Source: Cruorifilaria tuberocauda | Taxonomy: Eukaryota > Nematoda > Chromadorea > Rhabditida > Onchocercidae | Direction of reading: 5' to 3' | Assembly: GCA_013365365.1 (NCBI GenBank) | Contig: JABVXU010000008.1 | Location: 372,001-436,000 of the forward strand | DNA: 64,000 bases | Part shown: in pieces, positions 1-13,777 of the stretch | Position numbering within the stretch: position 1 is the first letter of the stretch | Layout: each line of letters begins with the position of its first letter | The notes under the pieces: generated by a model | Databases searched by the model: none | Seen by the model: the letters and a program-made list of their open reading frames with translations, nothing else | Told to the model about the DNA's origin: nothing | Made by a program: the position numbers and the translations under genes

Positions 1-507
1 AAGCAAGAAAAAATGACAGAACAAAACATGGCATTCAAATATAAGAAAAAAAAACAGAAGATTAAAACTTAAACTAAAACTTATGAAATAGGAATGAAAA
101 ATAGAAAAATTTATCGATGAAATTAGCAATTCGAAGCTGCTTCAAGAGAAATAATTTAACTCTCAAAAACAAAAAAAAAATTAGTACTAAAAGACAATAA
201 TTTTGCCATTCATAACTAGATTCTTTCAATAAATGATCTGATTCGGAAATTCGAAAACTATAAGAATTCTTTAATTAACGACTCTACTGCTTAATAAAAA
301 AATATAGCGGAATAGATCTGACTTACGAAAACAAGAACCAAAATGATATTTCGAAATCTTTGGATTAAAAATTATATAGTACGGTAATAATACTTATAAT
401 ACGGAAGTAGACGGAAATTCAGTGTCAAAAAAAGCTAATAAGGCTTCTCCGTATTATTCCACAAATCAAGTAAAAACCCGCATAAAAACTCCAGAAAAAA
501 AACATAC
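1..507. other. Piezo intron, left edge of window
   Basis: The minus-strand exon ending at 508 is followed by a donor (GTATGTTTT) and AT-rich sequence with no further Piezo-like reading frame. This is taken as intron; the next exon is outside the window. Confidence 0.7.
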
Positions 508-3500
508 CTTGGCCATATGTTTGCGGTAAAAAAGCGCCAGCTTTGCTTAAACGTTTTTCATAGTCTTTACGAATTTGGTCCGTACGCATTTTAATATTCC
601 TGAATTTCTTCTCCTGCTGCTTATTCTGTTCTATCATTTCCCTCTCAATAAGTTGGTCCTGAAGAACCGCTCCACTGAAAAGGGAACGATTTAAAAAAGA
701 TTAAATTAATTTCGGTTGAATACCGAAATTGTTTAATTTAAACATTCTAAGATATTCCAGTGTATATTTCTAGATGTTCAGTATGTTTGAAAATCATACA
801 ATACCGATTCATCAGCACAGCTTCAGATCGGTATTCAACCAAACAGTGTTGGAAATACCATGAGTTAAAAATTCTCAGTTGTAAAACTAATAAGCCAAAC
901 GCAAATGTGTCAAAGCCTATTTGTGTTTCTGATTTTTGCACCGCACATTCCCGGTCGAATTTTTGTTCTGAAAAAAAATAATACACTTTAACAAAATACA
1001 ATTTATTTTTAAAGCCACAAATTTGGATTCAATAACTTACGTTCTCTGGGCAAGTAATAACTGCCAATTCTACCAGGAATTAAGCTTACACAAACAATGC
1101 TGAATAGCTGGCGAATGCAACAGAGATCTGTTTCTATTAGCACATGGACAAAAGCACATGCGAAAATCTGAAATTCATAAGTTAGTTTTATAGAAGATCT
1201 AGAGAAAACGATGCATTAACTGTTTAAAGAAATCTGTCCTGAACTGTTCAATGAAAACCAATTTCAACATATAAAAGCAAAGCGAGCGTAGTTGTCAACT
1301 GCAACGCACTTCTGTTCCACTAAGCATGCTACAAAGAGATTTAGAATGTTAGTGGCGCCTCATCAGCAGGAATTAAACGTCGGAAATCAGAAATAAGTCA
1401 CAACGTTTAAGTAAAAAACGTTTTCAGATTCATACATTTTTTGAATTGGGCAGCATTTTGGTAGTGAAATCTAGAATTTCATTTAGACCTAATTTAACCT
1501 TTCTAAAAGCGCTTATAAAAAAATAATGTGGTTGCATTGAAATATGACCATTAATCTCTATGAAGCTATAATGAGATATTATCTATATCAATATCATCAA
1601 CTACCACAAGGTCAAAAAAAGATTTCAATGTGAATGAAAGAACTGAGTTAATTCTTAACAAATAATAGTCTTTGAAAATAATTTATAAGTTGCGTAGATT
1701 GCTTCCTTTTTTTTTAAAACATATCCTATGTTTTGAGTTCTAGAACGATGAGCCGTACATCCAGCAATTTAATGAGAAATAGAGTGATTGAAAGCGTGAA
1801 ATTAACGAAGAGTATTATTAAAAGAAGCTGAAATTAACAACTGACTTTCCTATATACCAGACTCATCGCCAACCATTACCGATCATTACAATCTCCAAAC
1901 TACAAAATTTTGCACTGAACTTGAGTTTAACTGTTATATTTCACAGTTTCGAGATTTTTTAAGCTCCGAAAAATGTTAAGAACTTTTCAAAGAGTAAACA
2001 AAAGCAGAATGTCGGCATGTATATCCAAAATTACTGTGAAGTTGAAGCCTTCAACCTAAAAATCAACAGAAAACCTATTCCAGTTAATAGGTATTCACCA
2101 AGATCTAATTACAGAAATCATATCGTAATGTGCGTTAACTGACACAATACCAGTAGCTACCAATTTCTCTGAAAATCACCAAATTTTAAACTAATACCTA
2201 AAGTTAAAAAATAAAGAACTACAAGAAATAATAAAAGGAAGAATTCTAAGTATCCTTCGATAATACAAAGAAAACGAATTCTAAATTCAACAGCACGTAT
2301 CAACACGAATCAAATTACATGGAAAAATAAAAGATTTGTTGGGCATGCATGCTTTTTGCTTCGTCATCTTAAGGAACCCTAGAATTGTATTCCAAATTGC
2401 TCCAAAAGAAAGCAATTACTGGGTAAAAAATGAAGCTATTAGCTTTGAATGAATTAACTTAATATGATGGCTCTATATGATATGCTATCATATTTCCGTA
2501 ATGAAAAAATCTTGCCAGTTAAATTCGAATGATTCTCGTAAAGTCCGAGTATGTCAGACAATTCAGAAAAAAATTACCTGTAAGGTAACTTTACAAAACA
2601 TGACAAATACTGTATAATACAAAAGCAAGTTCCATCGCTTGAGGGTCTTTCGATAATCCGGTACAACATACAAACTTGTTCCTTGCCAAAGTATCCAAAA
2701 CGCCAAAATAATATAACCAAGGGCAAACAAAGATACACCACCCAGACCAGCTACCACCACCATTATAATAGTTATCCAGTGCCCGTACATGAAGACAATT
2801 ATCTTCAAGAAGTCAACACAACTTCTAAAAAAAGTTTCAACATAAATATCACATCATAAGATATTTAGTTAATATATTAAATTCCACGAAATTTGATACA
2901 AAAGCAAAATACTGACTGCTGCTGGGCAATAAAATCATATGTTGGATTGTCCCGCTTCAGATCATAGCGTCCGCTGTTAGCATAAATGGACTCATTGTTA
3001 CCTGCTAGTGAACTAGATTCATTTCGAAAAGCGTACTCCTAAAAAGAATAAAAGTAGCAAAAATTAAAAACAGAATTTCTAAAAATTCAGAAATAAATAT
3101 AATAATATTTACCTGGCAAGCAACCATTAACAGGAGAAGAAAGTCAGCTACCGACTTTCTTGTGTCTAAATCAAAGCGATAACTAGCCAAATCCAACCAA
3201 AATATCAAATTATCATTTTGCAACGGATTCGATAACCACCAGTTCCATGGATAATCTACACAGTCTTTGAATAGGAAGCAAAAATGCGTTCACTTTGTGA
3301 ATTTGAGACAAATTTCGAAAGCAACAAAATGGAGAAATATTTTAAAACAAAAAAAATATAAAACGAAAACCAAAACATTAATGGCGTAAAATTGAAATTC
3401 TCTTCAATATTACCAATATCAAATAAAATAAAGAAAATACATACCAAAACAAAGGGATGGTGGCAAGCCAACATAGAAGGCATACTGCAAGGGAAACAAA

Positions 3501-6500
3501 ATCGCAAGATAAAGAAGAAATAAATGCCATAAACAACGACAAGTTGTACGAGAACTGAATACGAAAACCATTAACCAAATAAGAAGAAGCGTTGCCAGCA
3601 AATCCATTCGTATCCACGCCACCACGACCATCATCAGCATTGATAACTTTAGTTTTTTTGAAACTTATTACTGAATTTTGAAAAAAAAAGCCTTAAATAC
3701 AAGTCATCTTACTACTACTTCTACCCTGAAAGCAATGATGTAGTTAACGAAAGATAAAAACTATTGGACCTATTAGGACGGTACCCAATATCCAGAGAGA
3801 AAATATTTACAGCATACGGTCTCATGGATTCCATTATAACTTACTGTTTTCATTCAAACATTATAATCACTGTTAATTTCAAGCTATCACTATGCATTTA
3901 TTTCCAGACAGAAATTTGCAAATTTTCTTATACTATAAACAGAATTAGAAAGGAAATCTCTTCTATTTCACGTTTTCCGCAATCATTTCTTTGAAGTAAC
4001 TGCTTTGGGAACATGAAATTGGCTACAAATTCCCATTCCAAACTTATACTGACACATAATATATACATGTATATATATATATGATGTAATTTTATATGCT
4101 GGTAATAGAATTAAAATTTTATTTGTTGGTGATAGAATTAAAATTCGATAAAATAAATACCTCAAAACCGAATTTGTAGAATCCATAATTGAAGAAAAAC
4201 TTGATCATATTAATCAGATTAGTATCCCAGTTTTTGGGATTTGCATCCGGAAACACTATTCCACGAGGTGGAGCACTTGTCCTGGATAACAAACGTTTAT
4301 GCTGTTGACGATAGATAACAATCGCTTGTAACGCTAGCGCTAATAAAGCAATGATTAAACCCTGTAAAAGAAATAACAAAAAACATGTAAAATCTGGTCG
4401 CATTTGAAGGTAATGGTAGTGTCGGAGAGTTTGTTTGAATAAGGCATGCAAACTTTACAATTCATGACTATGAAATCCAACAAAATCTGTACTTACACCA
4501 ACGTAATCCCCAATGACCGGTACTTTTCGAAAACCAAGCCAATATGCCGTTGCACCCAAAGTGTATTCGGATGAATTGCATATCAGTTCTTGCGAATATA
4601 CTGGTAATGGTTTCTCCACCACAAAATGCATCTGCAAGTTCAGCCAGTTCAGTACTTCTTGAAATAAAACACACATCAATTTTGTATTTTATAAATCTGA
4701 AAAATAATTGAGCAAAAGAAGAAATCAACCTGATAAACCATTCTAATCGTGATGAATATTGATATGAATAAACATAACAACAGAGAAAGAATTGATGAGA
4801 TTGTAGGAACACAAACGGCAGCAGTAGTTAAAATGATTAATGTTAGATTAAGGGCGCATATCTGCAAAAATGTAAATTATGAACGAAGTGCAGAGGTTCA
4901 ATATTTAAAAACATTATTCGATGCAAGCATTAGAAATTCATATGAAGTATCGTAAAGGAAATTTTCTGCCTGACAAACGCTACTAACGAACCAAAAATCT
5001 TAAGTTCTAATGGTGGAAATAGTTTTCTTCAGCAGCAAAGGCAGAGAAAAAAAGTCGCTTAATTAAAATTAATAAGAAAATAAAATCAGTACAACTACAG
5101 TTATTTGCAACTTCTAGTGATAAATCCGATAGATTCCAATTAAAAATGAATTTACATCGTTGACAGCAACAATAACTATGATAAACATGACAAGTTTAGC
5201 CACATGAACTTCTGCAATGTTCCATGACGCTTCCACCATGCACTTTACGATATGTTTCATTTTGGAATAAAAATTCTGCTGTTCTGTAATTGAATAAGTA
5301 ATCTACATACATGAAAGGTAAACTTCAAATATTTGTCATACTTTTAAAAACTTTCATTATCTATTGCGGTTTCTGAAAATCCACAAGCTATATCTATAGA
5401 AACAACTCACATATGACGATAAAACACATTTCAACATCAGCTTTAAAAGCCTTTGAAGAGACTTTCAATTTTATAAACGAACAATGAGAAAGGAAAGAAC
5501 GGTAATACTTAAGAAAAAAAGAAGGCAAGATTCGCCAATGATAACACATTTCTATAAAGACAACGGTCTGAAATTTAAAAATGGTGTGTATATTGAATAT
5601 AGAAAAAATTCATATTATAATTCGTGAACAATGCAGATTTATGGCCATTGAAGTTAGTAAAGTTTGCATGTTCAATTGCTAGGATCAAGACAAACGCATT
5701 AATTAAATCATTATACATATGTCTGAATAAACTTCAGATGATTATTGGAAAACTACAATACATACTAAAATATTGCTATATAGCGGAATTCGCGACAAAA
5801 TTATGTCGACGAAGAATTAACGAAAATTGTAACACACAAACTTCAAGTAGAAAAATTGAGAATTAGAAGGAAACTTTCAAAACAATAAGTTAGAAGGAAA
5901 TAGTACATTTCAACTCCAGCGCAATAAATTCGGAATAAAAAGTCCGATAATCGAACAAAACAATGATCAACACCCATCACTTACTGCATGGAACTAATTC
6001 TGAAGATTAATTTCAACTAATTCAATGACCGTGAACCGCTTTCAAGAATAAAAAGCAAGTCAATCTTCACTTGCACACTCTTCCATAGAAAATTTCAAAT
6101 TACTTAGAAATCAAACTTATCATCAATGACATTAAAAGAGCTAATTATTGGTATAAAACTATTTTAAAAATTTTAAAACAGCAAAAATACTGAATAAAAC
6201 CGAATGAAAATGAACTATTTCCTTTGTATAGTAAAGTCGATGAAGTAGAGGAACAGCAATGGATTGGTTCCATGCAGTAAGAAGTGGGTGTTGATTTCTA
6301 ACTTAGTGGATTATCGGAGTTTTTATTTCAAATTTATGGCGACACTTCCTTATGTGCAATCTCTTTCATACTACGAATATCTTTCTGATTGAAAACAAAT
6401 GCTCCGTAAACTCGATAATGTACAAGAAAGAGCTTGAATAATTCGACACGAAATAAATTTGGAAAATTTAAACCAAGAAATTCGGTAAACTAGTTCTCAA

Positions 6501-9500
6501 AAATACTCCACAAAATTATGAAATTAAAAAAGCAAGAAAATATTGTATAATCTTGAAAGAATTTTAGTGCTGTTATATTTAAATTCTAGAAAGTCGATGA
6601 AATGATGGTACACTATTTTCTGATGATATGGCTATCAGCATCTGAAGAAAATTATAAATGCTGTGCTGGGATCTGAAACAGCTTCACTGCAACTTCGAAT
6701 TATGAAAAAAAACTAAGAGGATCCAATTAAAAAGAAGCATGGGGAGTTAAACTGGATTAATCAACATTATAGCATTTGAGAAAGATTTGACGGCAATTTC
6801 TAAAAAGAAATTTCTACGGAAAAGCAAACTTTAGATTGTTATGATCATTTGGTTTATTCTAAGAAAATCCTTACAACATGAAGAAAGCTATACAAAATAT
6901 GCAAAAGAAATTGTATCAAAAATAACCTACCATCAAAAGTCCTTGCAGCTATATCATTATCAGTGGCATTCGGAATAGGCGCAACAATAGAACACCATAG
7001 ATTATTAAAAAATTTCAAATGCAGCATGATCACTATGAAAAGTGAAACTAATCCAATCAAATGAACTGACAAAGATCTGAAAACAAGTACTTGAATGTTG
7101 TTGCATACAGATACTAAAAAAATTACAAAATAATAATTAAATGGTATAAAAATAACAAAATCAAATGAACAATGGAAATAATTAGAGCATCAAATTTCGA
7201 ATAAAAACATGAACAATGAATCTAAAACTAGAATCAAATATAAAAAAAATTCTTACCCTTTACTTCCTTCTTGCCTGTAATTGACTAAGCCTATATCATG
7301 ATTCCAGTCATCACTAAGTCCTGTTGCATTCTGCCAGATCGATGGTATTGCTGGGAACTGATAACAATATAGGACTATTATCACAGTTGATGAATATATC
7401 GCCAAAAACGTAAAATAATTATATAAAAGTCGCTGTATGCAGCCAAAAGAACACTGAAAAAAGAAATAACACATTTTATGTTAAAATATATTCAATTGAT
7501 CAATTTCTAAATAATTCAAATGAGAAAGGTCATAATGAGAGCTCCCTCAACAGTTGTTTCCCAAAAAAAATGAAAATGAATTGAACTAATTGGACCAAAA
7601 AACATGTTTTCCATCTGCACAATTAAATCAATGTGGAATATTTCAGACTTGGCCATTAAATATTACGTATTAAAAATTTTTTAAACTCAATATTATTACC
7701 CAATAATAAATTGCACATTGAACAACAGCATCTCTACTTTCCCAACACCATCACTATGGTACACCACTATTTTCATATTTTATATTTATTCCATGTGCAA
7801 AACAACGTATGACTTTGGAGTATGTATATTGTTTGTTTCGTTTGAAAACACTAGGTTTATTATTCTAATTTAGCTTTCTAGTCTCCATATTTTCAATTAA
7901 ATAAGCGAATGTTTAATTTGCACTGCAATAGTCTATTAAAAAATGTCTATAGCTTCGAAAAAAGGACGTATGAACATATCATGTTTAATTTCCTTACCAA
8001 ACACTGAATCGCCACCTAACAGTTCTAAATGTATATATTCCTCTTGATTGTTCGACTGAGAGAAAGTTTCTTTCATAATAAAAAATAATCGGAAGTGGAC
8101 AGTATTAATACCTACTTTTTAAAATTGAGAAAATCAGAACTTTGAAAATAAGGGAAACGAAATTTGAGTTAATGATGTCAAAACCCAATTATTAGAGAAA
8201 AAGAGAAGGAGAGAGAGAGAGACATACCAGTAGCAACACGACCAGCACACAGAATGATATGAAAAAACCAATAGTGTACAGAACTGGCGGCGAATGGATT
8301 GATATAATGAGCAAAACAAAACCGACAACAAAAATCCAGTATTTCGCAACGACTCTAACACCCGCTGATACATTCTGGAATGAATCAACAAAAGATTAAG
8401 CCAATATTTTTCGCAAGACAAAAGATTCGTCAAATTATCAAGTTTAATAAGCAATTTTCATTTCAAGATTTGCAAATCAAACCTGAAAATTTCAAGATGC
8501 TCTCGAAGAACAAAAGCCTAAGCGCAGGTTTTTTTTGCAATCAGGATATGAACCGAACAGAAATATTAAGCATAAAAAACTAGACTGCAAAAAATGTGGA
8601 GAGTCAAAAACTAGTAACAATATAGTGAGACACCTAATATTGTTGCCGAAAGGAGCAAATTCGAAGGAATTTAAGAATATCAGCTAAAACTGTTCCACAC
8701 TTATCACTAAAATATCCCAAACAAATGTGCATATTATTCAAAAAGCTACTAATTATATAAGGATATGTGAATAGCAAATAAATGTGAGTTAAGACACAAC
8801 CAAAACAACCATCCAAACTTACTTGAGATGAAACTACCTCATTACTAGATATGGCGATAGGTCTGGCTGTTGAATAAATACCACATATTCGCTTTTGTTT
8901 ATTAGCTCTGGCTGAATATTTTTTACGATGCAACCGAAGTAGTGCAAACAGCGATAGGCTTAATAAACCCTGCAAGTAGACAAACTATTCAAAGACACTT
9001 ATGAATAGTGAAATATAACGGGAAAAACATATATATAAAGAAAAATGAAACAAAGAGGAAACTTGCAAAATTTTAGTTTCAAAATTTACAGCTATTTAAA
9101 ACTGTTAAAAGCTCACCTTTACGATATAATAAGATCTGATTTATATGGTTTTTATCTGATAGTCTTCCCAACAGGTGCTCTACCTACCGTTAAGTAAAAA
9201 AAATGCGTTCATAAGAAATGGGTCTCAAACATCATTGATCAGACAAAAATAAATATCGACAATAGGACTGCACTTTGAGAAAGTTAAAATTACATAAACA
9301 AAATAAATTTTTTCGAAAAGCCCCGAAGTTTAGAACAAAACGAGTTGAAAAATTCTCTAAACTTGCAGCGTATTAACCCGATTATAAAAGTACAGAATTT
9401 GGAACCATTTTGATCAATACTAATAGACTCCATTCATTTCCCTATGAAAGTAAAAATTATTCTTTTCTATCTCATTCGCTAACTTTGTCTCTTCCTCCAA

Positions 9501-12500
9501 GATTATCTAAAAAATCCACTACAAATCCTAATGCACTGAAAACTTAGCTTCTATGCTTTAATTAAAAAACAACTGGATCAAAACAGCCTTTCCTCTACCA
9601 TTCCACCCATTTTACTGATCACGTCTTTCTGCGAAACCATCTCACAGACAAATGGAACTCCTTACCATTAGTCATTTCTTTACATATTGATTTTTGTATT
9701 TACTATACAGGAATGCGTGTAATGAATCGATTCTATTGGTTTAATCGTTCAACATTGCTCCACCCTTCTGCTCTGCCCAGACACAATCATTCACAGCCGG
9801 TTACTAATTTATATCATCATTTTTGACAAACTGTTGATGTCCAGGATCCAAAAGAAACAAACTTTTCAGATGGAAATTTCCAAACTGAAGGATATACAAC
9901 CACCACACAAGCAAACAGCAAACCTTCGTGAGAAGAGTGATGAATGCTGCAGTTCGATTAGGCGCAAAAATGAAACCGGCAAGTTCCAAATAACCAGACT
10001 GAGGCAATTCATGTTTAACATCCATGCTACATATATACTGTGCAATAAGCAAGAACTAAAATCAAGACTTGTATTGAATATTTAGAATGAAATACTCAAA
10101 AATTATTTAAATGTTACCACAAAAAACACAAACTTCGACATATGCAACGAGTGACGGTGATGCTCGAAATGCCATAGTACGTGTGTTCTTGAAAACCAAA
10201 ACAATACATACTTCTAATAAAAATACGAGCCCAAATATTGAGTGATAGAGAAAAGCCCAAAGCTGAAAAATATAATTTGGACAGTGACACTAAGAAACAA
10301 TTATTCTAGATTGGTGGGTGGGTATTCCACACTCTGAACCATGTGCACAAGGCTTTTCATAATCTTTCAATCAAGGATTGTACTATAAAGTTTCCTGCTT
10401 ACTTTTGTGATTGTATCTGATACATTCGATAAATGACCTTTCAGCGTCACAAAAAAAAGTAAGAATCAAGCATTACCGTCATAGATATTAAGGTAAAAAT
10501 ATAGAGATGATGGGAAGTAAAAGTTAGTGCAACAAATAATCCTTGAGATATTGTCTTAAGCTCTCTCCGTCCTGGAAAATTTGATCTGAATTTAATTCGG
10601 AAGTTTAAATTAATTATTGATTAGGATGAGCTTTCAAGTTGAGGAAATTTACTTCTATTTTTCATGTGAGGTGTGATCTAAATTAAACCAAGATAAAGCA
10701 AATATGAAAATAAAATAAAACATAGTAAATTACCAATAAAAACGGTAGCCATTTCTTGGTGATCAGCATGAGAAGGATTAGCTTGATCTAATGACGAATT
10801 TCCGCGGCTGTGAGAATTCGCATCATTTGCAAGGAGCTGGAATAAAAAAATTGCTTTGTTTAGTATAATGTAAATGGAAATGTAAGCACTCGCAAATGAT
10901 CTAAGTAAGGAAGAAATGAAATCCAACAAGCAATATGCATACTGAAAAAAAAAAAGAAAAATATGTAAATCGAGGGCAAATCGAAAGATGCTTAAGCAAA
11001 CAAAAGTACATATTTAATGGAAATTAAACTTTGAAATTCTGTACTGAAACAATCGGTTATACATTATTACTCGGGTTACTGGGTCATCACACCATTTCCT
11101 CCTTACAGCACACCTCTACCATGCTGCACTTCGGTTCTTTCATTATGCATCAGCTGCCTCTTGAAATAATCTGTACCGCAGTATGACTACGTTTTACAAA
11201 GCTATTCAAGAAAAACACATCCGGAAACAAGTGAAAAACAACCATCATAAATTCTCAAATGTAAACCGTCTTTCACGGCCTATCAAAATATTAATCATCA
11301 AATAGAAACAAAAAAAAAAGCAATAACGCAAAGCATGACAAGAATAAAAACAAACACATTTCAGCGACATTCAACCATTGAAAACAATAATCAGGAAATT
11401 TTAATACGTTAAAAAAACAAATAAATTAAAGTGCATAAAAAACATTGCTACGAAAACTATGAATGAAACAGCTAGAATAAGATCTTACCTCCTCATGAAT
11501 GCTACTTCCAGTGCTTTCACAAGCCTTGTAATCACGATGAATTCCATATTTTGTAAAACTATACTGCATAATCAAAAGATGAAACAGAACTAGCACCGCT
11601 ATTATATTAGCAAATGCTGTCCAATAATCAAGTGAAATGAAACTCACTGACCACCACGCGTTGCAATCCGTGTATAAAACAGGGACAAAACCAATCAAAC
11701 TGTAATAAATAACAATGGAAGATTTTAAATATGAAAATATATTCAAGGGTATTCGAAAACTATGAGATAGACTGATGTTGTGTTTTAGTTGACTTCTAGT
11801 GTTCACTGAAGAAAAATATAATTTGATGCACTAATCATCGCCTTATGGTTCAGTTTGTGATTTGCACCCCCCAGTGCATGAGATTTTCTTTTTTCTACCT
11901 AAACGTCAAGATAAAGTAAACAATGAATTGCGGGTGACAATTTAAAATAAGCTGTCACTGCAGAAGGTGAAATTCGTACAGACGAACAAATAAACTTGCT
12001 TTGGTAGGAGTCATATAAAAGTCATACCGAGCAAAAAATGACTGTCCAGGTATGATGGCTTGAAAGCATGGTATTTGATACATATAAAGTAACATGAAAT
12101 GCAATGCGCAATAACTGATAACTAGACGTTTTAGAGTTTTGAAAACATGTCGCTGAAGAGGTTTGTACAATGCCCACCATGTTACAACAAAAAGGAATGC
12201 AATGAAATATATGAAGCTGAGAATGCATGGCTGAAAAATTAATGAAAATCAATTGGTTTCCATAAAAAACATTAAAATGAATAATTTCCCAAGAATTTAG
12301 GTTCCACTTCATTTAAATTTGAATCCGGCTAGGATTGAAAATTAAGATTAAATAATCTTTTCATGCATTTCAGTTACCTGAAAAATGCTCACTAAACCGA
12401 GAGCCAAGATTACTGCGATATCCAAAAGTTTTTTCAGAAACAAAATCATTGCTTCAGTAATGCTTCCTTTCCCAGATTCGATGATGCTGAAACAAAGAAA

Positions 12501-13777
12501 AAGAAATCTATAACCTTCACAATATGCGATAGATACATCGAAATCATGAGGAGGAAGAGAGCAGAACTGTTACCCTGAATTTTCTCGTACTGGTAATACG
12601 TTAGTACTATGATTGCCTCTGGAATAATTACTCCGATGAATAAGAAAGCAACAAACAACGGTCGTAAGAGAAGCTGCAAGTGCCAATAGTTCAGGAAGAA
12701 TTACACGTATTGTGTCGAAGCCAGAATAACGCTTGATTCTGAAATGTTACAAAGTAGCACTTCACATTTGTTACCCTCAAAATTTTCTATACTATTTATA
12801 GTAGACACTTCTGACTTCTTCATGTAAAAGCTCATCCAGTCGTTAAAAACAGACATTGACATTCCTTTAAATCACACAGACACAGTTCAGGAAACATAAA
12901 AAAATACTCCATACGTTATAATATGATTCCGATTAGGTAGTAAAACTTATATCTCATGTAACGAGCAAGATCTGTTGCAATATTTTTTGAAACTGCTAAG
13001 ATCACTAATGCATTCATTAAGATTCAATAAAAGTCTTAGTTATAGTTTTTCTCCGGAAGTATTATCCATCTTATTACTGTATCGAAACATACCAATAGAA
13101 TAATGGAACAACAAATGAAACAACACTATCTGAAGACAAACATTAATACCATTCATCGATATAAGATTGGAAAAACGATTCATAAATCTGATAGCTCATT
13201 GACTATAGCTACTAAATAAGATGTCTTATATGCACATGTAATATTTCAACGGAGATTCTATCTTATAAATTAATCAGTGCACACCTAATTAATCCAGTTT
13301 GTCGCAACCAAAAATTCAAAACTGATGCGTTGCATGTTTTCGTATATTCATCGATATTCGGATGGAAAAATGATTCATAAATTTGATAGCTCAATTGAAC
13401 AGCAGAAAAGAGGAATGCTGTTAGTAGGATGGAAATGAAATAAACACGAAGCGTCCGCTGAATTGATGCTGATGATGCTATTGAACCCAAAAGTGGACCA
13501 ATCAGAGCGAAAATTACGTAAGCGATGGAAATGAAGCTTGGTCGCATTAATGCACCTGGAAATAATGCAAAAATGTTTAATTAATAAGCAATAGCTTACA
13601 TCCTTTGAAATGATCAATGTTAGAAGATAAATAAATGAATGAAACGGTCCAATTATTTACTTTTCCGCTTTAAAATCAAATTAAATTGTTCTTATCCAAT
13701 TTTCAAAACAAACCAATAAATAAAGCTGTCGGAAGAACAAGTCGATACAGAACCCTTTCTAGCACAATAAAAGCCAT
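508..13777 (-). CDS. pezo-1: Piezo mechanosensitive ion channel, N-terminal half (gene runs off left edge)
   Basis: Piezo proteins are very large trimeric plasma-membrane cation channels opened by membrane tension. Twenty-six exons join in phase (about 1,290 residues): 13714-13777, 13285-13555, 12574-12738, 12378-12486, 12028-12230, 11489-11699, 10734-10836, 10477-10571, 10212-10262, 10134-10187, 9924-10055, 8823-8969, 8228-8374, 7257-7453, 6931-7076, 5156-5283, 4730-4861, 4497-4631, 4161-4361, 3445-3646, 3113-3264, 2917-3038, 2578-2824, 1041-1167, 805-967, 508-674. The start MAFIVLERVLYRLVLPTAL followed by MRPSFISIAYV matches the Piezo N-terminus. Other family landmarks are FVVTWWALY, YYTVFVMFCK after FMYGHW, and an Arg/Lys-rich helix in the last exon. 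Nearly every exon carries one or two membrane helices, as expected for the blade repeats. The pore-forming C-terminal half lies beyond base 1. The acceptor at 3646 (AACTAAAG) is weak, but the reading frame supports it. Confidence 0.95.

Noticed and set aside
4632..4679. Upstream extension of Piezo exon 18 (EVLNWLNLQ)
   Set aside because: Using the acceptor near 4657 breaks phase by one base; the acceptor TTGCAG ending at 4632 keeps phase and fits the family.
12446..12679. Hydrophobic minus-strand frame that looks like membrane helices
   Set aside because: The phase-consistent Piezo exons 12574-12738 and 12378-12486 use another frame; the hydrophobic look is a shadow.
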